64,000 nt of DNA from Ianthella basta (lineage: Eukaryota; Porifera; Demospongiae; Verongiida; Ianthellidae): contig OZ025875.1 in NCBI GenBank assembly GCA_964019415.1, positions 4,170,411-4,234,410 on the forward strand, written 5' to 3'. Positions 11,415 through 19,949 of this stretch are shown piece after piece. Every line of letters begins with the position of its first letter. Position 1 is the first letter of the stretch. The position numbers were made by a program, and so were the translations under genes. The notes under the pieces are model-generated. The model did not search any database and was not told where the DNA came from. It saw nothing but the letters and a program-made list of their open reading frames with translations.

Positions 11415-12616
11415 AGGTCCACTGTCGCAGCCTTTTTTAAAATTTTCATACTGATAGTGCTTTGTGAAACATCCTTAATGATGCCTATTTCAGTGTCCTT
11501 TGCCTCACGATGGGGGAGGTATGAGGGCGCAAAGTTGCAAAAAAACAATTATGTGTGGGCGTTTCTGGTTTTCCGGCCTAACAATGCTAAAACGTTGTGA
11601 CGTCACAGTAGGCTCCGGAATGTTTGCGCAAGTACGGAGGAGGGTAGGCCAGACAACGGACTGAACAAGAAATCGTTATCTCCTACGAATCTTTCTCTTA
11701 CGATGTAGGTGAAACTTCTTGAGACGATGAAGAAGATACCCTTGCTGATTCTGAAATAGATCTGGGCATGCGGGTTGCACAGCTGTACGGCACGACATTT
11801 ATTTTGCGACACAACCAATAATAGGGTGCATGACAACTGTCCTCAGCCCTACAAACACCGATTTGCATCATTCTTGGACAGTTACAAGGGCATACGAAAC
11901 AGAGATGGTACACCAGCCTAGAGCTGCTTTGTCAGCTCCTACAAGGCGTAACAGCTAAAAATACTAAGTGTGTCGAAAACATATATTGGAGCACTTGGCA
12001 CGTACTTCAGGTCACTGGCTCGCACATCACAAGACGTAAGCATCTATCCACTCCTACTTGCTAAGTAGCTATATAGTAGGGCACACGCAAGCTCTCGTCA
12101 CAGCAAAAAGTTCAGAGGAAAACTCTATGTCTCTACCGAGCACGGCTGCGCAGAACACCAGGCAGTGGGGGCATTGAAATGGCCCTGGGACACCTTTTTC
12201 ATCATCCTAAAGTTACTACTCACCCTTTCTTCCTTGGTAGCAATTTTTCTATCGCTCTTTGTGAAATGAAGCAGCAACAATTGCCTCCACCATAGATATA
12301 TGCTTCCACTGGCCCTACTACATCCTCCAGCAACACATTTGCGATGCATCGGGGCGAGTTCATCAGCAAGAGGGACATGAAAGCCAGTCGGCGATTGTCT
12401 TCCCACACGGCATGCGACCCATTCAAACATAGACGCAAGAGTACATCAACCTACTGTGACATCACTGCAATATGGCGGATTTCTCAGCCAATTTTCTGGA
12501 AGTGAGCCATTATCCCTCTACCAGGGAATTTCGAAGAGCTCTAACAGCGATTTTCGATGGTTCTAGACGATAATCTATCATATAAAGGCACATTGTATAA
12601 CCGTAACAGTGGACCT
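11415..12616. mobile_element. TTAA-bounded DNA transposon, Kolobok-like candidate
   Basis: Both ends show TTAA followed inward by AGGTCCACTGT (TTAA at 11411-11414 and 12617-12620). Subterminal segments TGACGTCACAGTAGGCT (about 11597) and the reverse complement of a CCTACTGTGACATCA segment (about 12450) extend the symmetry, so the TIRs are long and degenerate. TTAA duplication is used by Kolobok and piggyBac elements. The AGG terminus and an internal THAP-like peptide favour Kolobok. No intact transposase. Confidence 0.6.
12125..12430 (-). pseudogene. THAP-like zinc-finger relic
   Basis: The peptide contains HRKCVAGGCS, then LLHFTKSDRKIATK, then FNAPTAWCSAQPCSV. This resembles the THAP order C-x4-C, a basic segment, a P-T block, and C-S-x-H-F, but the final His-Phe is missing and spacing is off. 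THAP domains are DNA-binding parts of P-element and Kolobok transposases and of host proteins. Its position inside a TTAA element supports a transposase fragment. Confidence 0.4.
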
Positions 12617-12833
12617 TTAAGGTAGCCTTTTTAGCAAGCACACTCTTCCTCCAGGCACAAGGTAACATGTACATCCTCATTCAGAATGTTATGTAGATCA
12701 AAAAGCATCAGCAAAGCATTCTGACTGTTTAGTGGGGGGTGTTTTGACTGAATAACTTACTGGTCTGTGGACTTGGAACTCTTGCAACCCCATCAGTCTA
12801 TGGCATTGTGATGTATCTTTCAGGCTATCAGCA

Positions 12834-13121
12834 ATGCTGCATCCCGAACTATCTGAACTGTTAAACATACACCGGGAAGTTGCTAACAAGTATTTCGAGT
12901 TCAGGGGCGCCCCAGCCATCCATGAGTTTCTTAAGGGGGCAGGTCTATCTTATAATAACATTTTTGATACTTACAAAACTGTTCCTCCTGCCAGTCTTAA
13001 GTGGCATGCTGCCTTATTAGTGGTTCTGATGGCAAGACAGAAGGCAATACTTCTGCAAAGGAATGTTAAAAACCTACGAACGCAAAAGATCGCTGTGCAA
13101 TTATCGACGAAGTTCGAGTAA
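12834..13121 (+). CDS. Unrecognised 95-aa ORF
   Basis: ATG-initiated frame ending TAA, preceded by an acceptor-like CTTTCAG about 10 bases upstream. Composition is protein-like (HREVANKYFEFRGAPAIHEF, YKTVPPASLKWHAALLVVLM) with a basic C-terminus and no low complexity. It could be an exon of an unseen gene or a mobile-element fragment. No domain recognised. Confidence 0.3.
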   Translation: MLHPELSELLNIHREVANKYFEFRGAPAIHEFLKGAGLSYNNIFDTYKTVPPASLKWHAALLVVLMARQKAILLQRNVKNLRTQKIAVQLSTKFE

Positions 13122-14198
13122 TTTCAACTATGCATTATACGTTTCCTACTCGGAATATTAGGAAATCGGTGGGTTTAAAGCTATAATACAATTAGGTTTG
13201 CACACATCTACAAAGTTACGTATCTGCTAAGGAATGGAGTAAAGAGAACGCCAGTTAGTGTGCTTAGAATTGGCTCAAATGGAAAATTCCAGTCCTTCTT
13301 CGCTTGTAGCAAAGGCATACTTCAATCGATGCACTATCCAATACGTAGATTTGCGCACGTGCCTGTCAGCTGACCATAGCCAAATTTTCATAGCTGCTGT
13401 CCAAAAGTTCGCCTAAAGAGACATATAATGGTAAAATGTCGAACAAAAATGTTATATGCATGTATTGGTCACATGCCCAAGCAAATAAATTGCGCTATGT
13501 AATTGTATTCATAATGTACATAATAATATTCATGACATATATGAATATCATTAAAAGTTGGGTAAAATGGCAGGCCACCCCGCCACCTTAACTCGAAAAA
13601 CTTGTTCCTTGGTCAGATACTGAGCAGTCACAAGTACTTCTCCATGCACTATAGTCAGAGTACTGGTCTTCATCAACCAGTCAGTACTTCTGCTCTAGTG
13701 GCTGGCAACAGCAATTACAAAGCACTTGTACAGTATACCATCTCGCCCAATGTATGGATTGGTTCAAATATGCAGATTTTTATGGAGTATGAATTGCACA
13801 GTATAATAGGTGTGAGCTTGATAATGCAAAGGTGTGAATTACTCATTACTGTCCTTAGACTGCTCCTCCCATTCATTGGCACTTAGAAGGCACGATCTAG
13901 CAAGCCAGACTATAACCCAAGAGGCATACAAAGAGTAACTACTTCCAGTTGCACCTTAATGGGAAAGATGCATGGGTCTATAGCTCAATACACTATATAC
14001 CCACCAATACATATGCCTCAAACTTCAGGTTGGCTCACCTCCTTATCTCCACTGGTTGATGAAGCTGCCTCCCCATTGCTTCCTCCTCCATTAGCTATAT
14101 ACAGAGTGAAGGAGTTGGGGGAGACAAGGTGACACCACAATAGGGGTATTCCTTTAGTTCCACCCCCATGTGTGGACAACATGCATTTCAACACAAGC
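13122..14198. other. AT-rich stretch without a supportable gene
   Basis: No ORF with convincing composition on either strand; 13500-13560 is strongly AT-rich. Confidence 0.5.
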
Positions 14199-14318
14199 TG
14201 AATGCAGGACGTTTCGGCCCGAAGGCCTTCGTCAGCTGCGTACAAAACAACATAGTGTGCATACAAAGTTTTGTATGCAGCTGACGAAGGCCTTTGGGCC
14301 GAAATGTCCTGCATTCAG
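14199..14318. repeat. Inverted repeat with CTGACGAAGGCC...GGCCGAAA motif in both arms
   Basis: Arms of about 48 bp (14199-14247 and 14270-14318) are near-perfect reverse complements. Each contains GCTGACGAAGGCC, a 4-5 base loop, GGCCGAAA(C/T)GTCCTGCATTCAG. Single related copies lie on the minus strand at about 19803-19842 and 26011-26056. Confidence 0.85.
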
Positions 14319-14796
14319 TTGTTGATTAATCTGCTACGTATTGCCCACAAACTATTCGCCTATATACACACAAGATCTATGTACAAAATAAATTCCTAAA
14401 TGTACCACCTGTTTTTCACGTCAGACTTTGCTTTTGGTACAGTTGCATTTCGGTTGTCATTGCAAACAAAAACCTATCCTCATGAACAGATACTCCATTC
14501 TTCTATGAACAAAATGATACCAAACTCAATATAGTCTGCTTTACTCTAGTGGATAGAAGTATGCTCTGGAAAAGGTGCACATGTAGAATTTTACAATGTA
14601 TGGGAAGGGTAGGAGGGTTAATACTAGCGAGACCATCATGTTTGAACACATATACCAGTGAGGATGGGACTGAAGCGTTTGTTAGCTATTAACTTGGCTC
14701 CACCTCACAGAGTACACCAAGTTAGGGCTGAAGGTGTCTGTAATGACTAAAAGGAGGATTGGACAGACTCAAATGTTTTCCCATGGCAGCACTTAC

Positions 14797-15108
14797 TTCT
14801 TTTTTGTCTGAACTCTTTTGCCTTTCTCTCCAGTTCATCCGCCCACACTTCATAGTTGGTCCTTCGCAACATCTTCAAGAAAGTGCTAAAATCCTTGTCT
14901 TGCTTTCCTTTCAGTATTTCAATCAATTTGCCCATCTGTTTGGAGTTGCCCTGCTGTTCTTTCACTTGCTGTTCTTCCATTGCATTCAGGAACCCACCAG
15001 CTGCCTCCTGTAACATATCACTCAGTCCTGTGTCCATCAATACATTCAGTTTGAGATCCCCTTGCAGGGCGACCAGTGCATCAATGTTCCATTGACTCAT
15101 GGGATGAT
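14797..15108 (-). CDS. CARD-domain exon, probably the N-terminal module of an NLR-type or caspase-like protein
   Basis: A 312-bp exon is bounded by acceptor TCTTTTCAACAG (ending at 15109) and donor GTAAGT (14796-14791). It encodes 104 aa ending MGKLIEILKGKQDKDFSTFL, then KMLRRTNYEVWADELE. The six-helix-length peptide with D-x-D-F, a following helix and Y-x-x-W-A is characteristic of CARDs, which form homotypic helical assemblies. It starts and ends in phase 1, like modular signalling-domain exons. The NACHT exon at 2284-492 can be entered in phase 1 and lies 12.5 kb downstream on the same strand, so both may belong to one CARD-NACHT-LRR gene. The start codon and 5' exon were not found. Confidence 0.75.
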
Positions 15109-15366
15109 CTGTTGAAAAGACAAAGGCACAGCAAGAGAGCAAGAGCACCACCACTCAATTCCCTCTACAGAACATGGTCTATATCAAGAGAAGATGTCTG
15201 ACACTGAAATGTTTTTAGGTTATACGTACTCACTGCATGCAGTAACATGCACATGTCAGCATGCATGGTTGGAGGGATGGTGGTGTGATGCTTTGATCAG
15301 TGCTGTTTCTGTTTCCAATATAATAATGCGCAGTATGGTAAACCAGGGTAATTTTATCACTATAAG

Positions 15367-16435
15367 CTAGGTTTTGTTTCAACTCTTGTCCCTTTACGGT
15401 GGGTTTTTAGCTCACCACAACACTGCTCTTTTACAACCTATCCACTGCACTCTCTAAACCTAAATGGGTGTGTGCACGTTCCTTCCGCTCTGAAATAGTG
15501 ACAGTGTCATAGTGTGGGGCGTTCCCCATATGATTTGTCTCCCCGAACATTATTCACCAGTGAATAGTGTCCCACTAGGACACAATTCACTAGTGAGTAG
15601 TGTCCCCCTTTAGTGAATGTTGTCCCCCTAGGACAGTATTCACTAGTGAATAGTGTCCCCCCTTTGTGATGCTGTCCCTAACGTATATATTCTTTCCTTG
15701 TACTTGTTGCCACTCTTGAATCATGTGCCGCTTCTTGGCGTCACTTGTGCTCTGCCTAGAATAGCTACATAAGAAGGCCTCTCTTCACACAGTAGTGCTC
15801 GAAGCATTGCATTTTTTCCTCAGGTTCCTCTTCTTGTTCTTACGAAACTGAGAAGATAGCGATGAAGAATGAGGAATCACACACAGATGTGATGATATTC
15901 CTCATCTTCTGTGGTCATTGCATGCAAAAGCGCGTCTTCTAGGGGGGACACTATTAACTGGGGGATTACCCCGGTTTACCTTATATGTTAGAACAGTGAA
16001 AATGCGATTTCTAAATGCAGTGTTTAGGTAACTACAACTGTCAAGTGTACAGAACATGAACTCCAGACTAAAGGTAGTAATACCTGCAATTGTGCAAGAT
16101 GGAGTTAGACTCTTGCATTCGAATTCCAGGATTGTGCTCACCCTCCAAATCGTGTTTGCATATTGTTGACGGCACTTAGCTGCCTTAGAGGCTATGGATG
16201 GATAGGTTTGTGTTGAAAGCGGAACACTTCCAGGATCTCAAGGCATGGAGCTTGAAAATTGTGTATTAAGGTAAACTGGAGTAATTCCGTCGTGTGAGTC
16301 TACCACTACTCATCGAGAAGGAGCGCGCTCACACCCATTTAGGTTTAGAGAGTGCAGTGGATAGGTTGTAAAATAGTGGTGTTGTAGTGAGGTAAAAGCC
16401 CACAGCCAAGGAACAAGAGTCGAGACAAACCCTAG
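15367..16435. mobile_element. TIR element with about 120-bp ends
   Basis: The left end (CTAGGTTTTGTTTC... to about 15490) matches the reverse complement of the right end (about 16310-16435). A long identical core runs through CAACCTATCCACTGCACTCT and CTAAACCTAAATGGGTGTG. No transposase ORF. The interior contains the CACTAGTG-type repeat cluster. Confidence 0.8.
15546..15665. repeat. Cluster of TTCACTAGTGAATAGTGTCC repeats
   Basis: The palindromic ATTCACTAGTGAAT and the spacer GTCCCCCTAGGACA recur three to four times with small changes, giving an imperfect tandem array of hairpin-forming units of about 45 bp. Confidence 0.75.
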
Positions 16436-16443
16436 CCTTGTAG

Positions 16444-16536
16444 CCAGTCCCTATTTCCATTCCCACTTCTGCTCGGGGGGGAAATAGGCCTATTTCCCTC
16501 CTAAGCGGAAGTCAGAATGGAAATAGGGACTGGGGC
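16444..16536. repeat. Small foldback element
   Basis: CCAGTCCCTATTTCCATTC at the left is answered by GAATGGAAATAGGGACTGG at the right, about 90 bp overall. No ORF. Confidence 0.85.
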
Positions 16537-16538
16537 AT

Positions 16539-17561
16539 AGTTTTGTTCCCAGACCACTTGCGGCCGCCATTTTGTTAAAGGCGCGGAAGATGGTCTGGGA
16601 GCTACCGTATAGCGGGAAAATTTCACGAGGTTTAATGTTCGCGACCAAATTCGCGAAATTTTTCGTCGCGAATTTTCTCCACCCATCATTATAATTATAA
16701 TTATGCAAACGTCATAATAAGATGGCCGACGCGTAGCGCAGAAGTGGATTTTGCCATTTAAGTGCTATCTTACTGTTCCGTGCTCGAAAGTTTCCTTCAA
16801 CTAAGTGGTTTTCCTGTCTAGGAGTTGTTTTGGAGGTTGGAAATCGCGAAATTAAAACCGCGAAATGTTTGGTTTTGAACAAAATCGCGAAATTTTCTTC
16901 CGCGAAATTTCCCGCTATACGGTATCTACAGATTTCTTGACGGAATTCGGGTATCCCTGCGCGCCAATCAGATTGCAGATAGGTCACGCGCGCGTCACGT
17001 GCGAATGGATCGAAGTGTAAACCATTGTAGCTAATAGTGCAGCGGTGAATGTTTCTTTACTTGGAATCTCGGTGGATCCACTGCACTTTCGAAGAGTGCT
17101 TGAGGATGTTGCCAAGGATGCGGGATACGAAAAAATTGCTGTTGTTCTTGATGCTAGGGGATAAAATCTTGAACTGGCAAGAGATTGCTTCGAAGTGACA
17201 ATGGACTGTTTCAGAGAACTGAAACGATTTGCACCAGTGTCAAGCGCCTGACAGTACGAACGGCAGACATAGACGGTGTGCATACTCACCTACAACTGCC
17301 TCCACAGAGCTGGCCAGATCGTCCTCAAAAAGGAGGACAGTGGTCTGCCACTGCGTAGAATGGCGGTCAGTTTGCGCCTTAGTCTTAGCGTACAGCTACC
17401 GACGCAAAAGGCACAGCAATACTCTGGCGCTTCCATGCAGCATATCCCCCCGCTCAGCAAATTGCGCAATCAAATGCCAAGGAATCTGCAGATACCTCCC
17501 GGACCATCTTCCGCGCCCTTAACAAAATGGCGGCCGGAAGTGGTCTGGGAACGAGACTGTA
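16539..17561. mobile_element. TIR element with 60-bp ends, containing a nested MITE
   Basis: The left end GTTCCCAGACCACTTGCGGC...GGCGCGGAAGATGGTC and the right end (about 17500-17561) are reverse complements with few mismatches. The MITE at 16603-16924 sits directly inside the left terminus, so it inserted after the host element. The interior has no recognisable transposase. Confidence 0.75.
16603..16924. mobile_element. MITE, TACCGTATAGCGGGAAA ends
   Basis: 322 bp with inverted termini TACCGTATAGCGGGAAAatttc / gaaatttCCCGCTATACGGTA. The subterminal part is rich in TCGCGAAATT motifs on both sides. No coding sequence. Confidence 0.85.
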
Positions 17562-18326
17562 GGCTAGACAAAAACCTGGTGACGAAATTAACCCGGTTTA
17601 CCTTTTGATTCACGTTCGCTTAACCGAAGGCGCCAGATCTAGATACGTTTGCGTCCAATTCAGACGCCCACGCAGGCACAAAATGCTATTGTACGTACCT
17701 AGGTGTGTTGGTGTTAATAGGTGGGGGTCGCGCCAGCTACTTCAGTGAGATGCGAACTGAACGATTTGGATGAGTACAAGTACACGAACGGCAAACCTAC
17801 GTAAACACTGAACAAGCAATGCAGTCTATATAGCTAGCTAGAGATGGCACATTGTTGTCGTGTTGGACAACTCACGATCGCTTTGTTCTGAGTTCATAGC
17901 CATAGTGACGTGACTTAGCGGTGACTACACTGTGCAAGCACTGCTGGCAGCTAAAGCTCTTTGAACCAATAGTAGGCCTAGGGTAGACAGACGTCAGAGG
18001 GACCACTGGAACCGGAATGTACACTTGTGTGAAGAGTTCTCCCCTCAATTAAATTAAGTCGCGCAGTCACATGGAATGTACAAACTTTCCCCAATCACAA
18101 ATGCCTTGGCTTGTATCAGCGCGTGCACCCAAAAGCCAGCACCTCAACTTGAATACAGCGGCTTGAGCGGCTCACGCTGCAGCTGCCGTAACCGGTCAAA
18201 AATTAGCGGGCTGGTATGCAATGCGCGTGCCGACGTACAGATTTTCACAGGTATGCATGATTCTGCAGATGACACGCATGCGCAGCAGCCAAACATAAAA
18301 CCATATGCTTGCAGGTCAGGTGTTAG

Positions 18327-18401
18327 TCTCGTACCCAGCCCACTTCCGCCCGCCATTTTGACAAAGGCGCGGACGGAAGTGGGCTGGGTACGAGACTAGT
18401 C
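18327..18401. repeat. 75-bp perfect-arm foldback
   Basis: GTCTCGTACCCAGCCCACTT at the left and AAGTGGGCTGGGTACGAGAC at the right flank a CCGCCATTTTGACAAAGGCG centre. The centre and arms resemble the termini of the 16539-17561 element, so this may be two joined TIRs of that family. Confidence 0.85.
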
Positions 18402-18477
18402 AGGAGTTGGAGAGACACCCGTTAAGTGAATGACACATGCACTGCTTTAATTTGAAGTATTTGGATAATTTTATGTA

Positions 18478-19391
18478 TCGCATGTGGGACATGTCCAGTC
18501 CGTTTACATAAGGGCGAACCTTGAAGTATTCACACCTTGAAGTGTAAAATCCCTATGTTGCCATGACTACGCTCTCGCTGCATGTGATGTGCGCGTGATT
18601 CGAGAGGATTGAGAAATCGAACGTCATATCCGGTGGTGAGAAGAAACAAAATTTAAAGAGACAAGAAGACGTTTTGGTACGAGTGAAACAGTGCTGATGT
18701 CTTCATCGTTCTCATACCTTGAAGGGATCGACGTTTCACGCACTTCAAACTCGGCGAACGTTGAATGACGTCATGCGCTTGCTTCCGTTTTGTGCTTTGT
18801 CACGAGAACATCATGTGATGCGCTTGGCAAAGAGGCTTTCCTGCCATTGCTTTCACAAACCGCTGTTGTCGAAATCGCCGAGACGATTTCTTGGCCAGAT
18901 AATTATAAAGATTGAAATGGTTAGTCAAGTGAGTTTTCCATGAGGGATTATGCCTTTCACCTTTCCTATCTAGAGATAGGCGACCCGAACTTTCTTAGAT
19001 AAACAAGTAGTCGCTATTTTCTTGCTATACGTTCTCAGATTGCTTGATCAACTAATCTCTCATGCAACAGTTAGATAGTCTGTTGCGCACCCAGTGATGC
19101 TGTTCTTAACCGGCTGCACCCTTCCATTGATTTTGACATCGCCATTTACTGCAATTTCGGTGGCTTCGTAATTGTCACTATAACTCGATTAAAGAAAGAA
19201 TTATTGACAACGCTTATGCACAGAGTTATAGAATACCAAAGCAAAGACAAAGAACTCTCTTTGTCTTTACTTTGCATGGTATTTGTCCCGCTCTGATCCA
19301 GCTGAGCCTGTAGGAGATATAAGCAAAAATGCGAATGGCAAAATCGGCTGCGCATTGTTTACATACCCATGTACACATGTCCCACATGCGA
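18478..19391. mobile_element. TIR element, TCGCATGTGGGACATGT ends
   Basis: TCGCATGTGGGACATGT at 18478 is repeated inverted (ACATGTCCCACATGCGA) at 19375-19391, with further weak similarity inward (GTTTACATA). About 914 bp, no intact ORF. Target-site duplication unclear. Confidence 0.7.
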
Positions 19392-19949
19392 TTAATTAAT
19401 TATACGATTATAGCTACTCACAGTTAGTAAAGTAATAAAAAGAAGCATGGAGTGTATGTAATGATGATGAAACCACTTGGGATATAATTATTACATCTAT
19501 TAATTCCATGTAAAGTGGGCATGGTTACATACTTGTTGCCATGCAGTCTTTTCAATCAGGGTCTACTCCTGCATATCTTCACACAGTGCATACGGAAGAT
19601 TGCACAAATTATTCATGATCAATTATACAAGTTGCACCTGCATACCATAATAATAGCTGAAGTTATTAAAGTGCCCGCAAATAATAAAAATCACTGTAAA
19701 GAGAATTATTATGGAAGTTGTAGAGGCTCATTGCTATGTTAACTCGAATTGGATAAGTGAATTCTTGAGCATCAGACGTAGCAGATAGGTAATAGACAAT
19801 TGACACAGGACGTTTTGGCCACGTAGGCCTTCGTCAGCTGTACATAAACTGAAAAACTGCATAGAGGAGTTGGTTATATAGCAAAAACTTTGGCGCGAAC
19901 TAGTGTGAGTGGGTGACATGCCATACACAGAATAATTATTGCATAAAAG

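Noticed and set aside
12219-12236. GTGAGTAGTAACTTTAG-like 17-base intron in the THAP-like relic (minus strand)
   Set aside because: Too short for a spliceosomal intron; treated as coincidental.
11415-12616. piggyBac assignment for the TTAA element
   Set aside because: TTAA duplication fits, but piggyBac ends usually begin CCY and the internal THAP-like peptide is atypical; kept as Kolobok-like with moderate confidence.
14018-14314. Minus-strand ORF as a gene
   Set aside because: Its N-terminal half is the translated inverted repeat at 14199-14318.
14270-14318. Confident hammerhead ribozyme call
   Set aside because: An extra base follows CTGANGA, GAAA is not kept in all copies, and no separate stem III/I partner was found; reported only as a structured motif.
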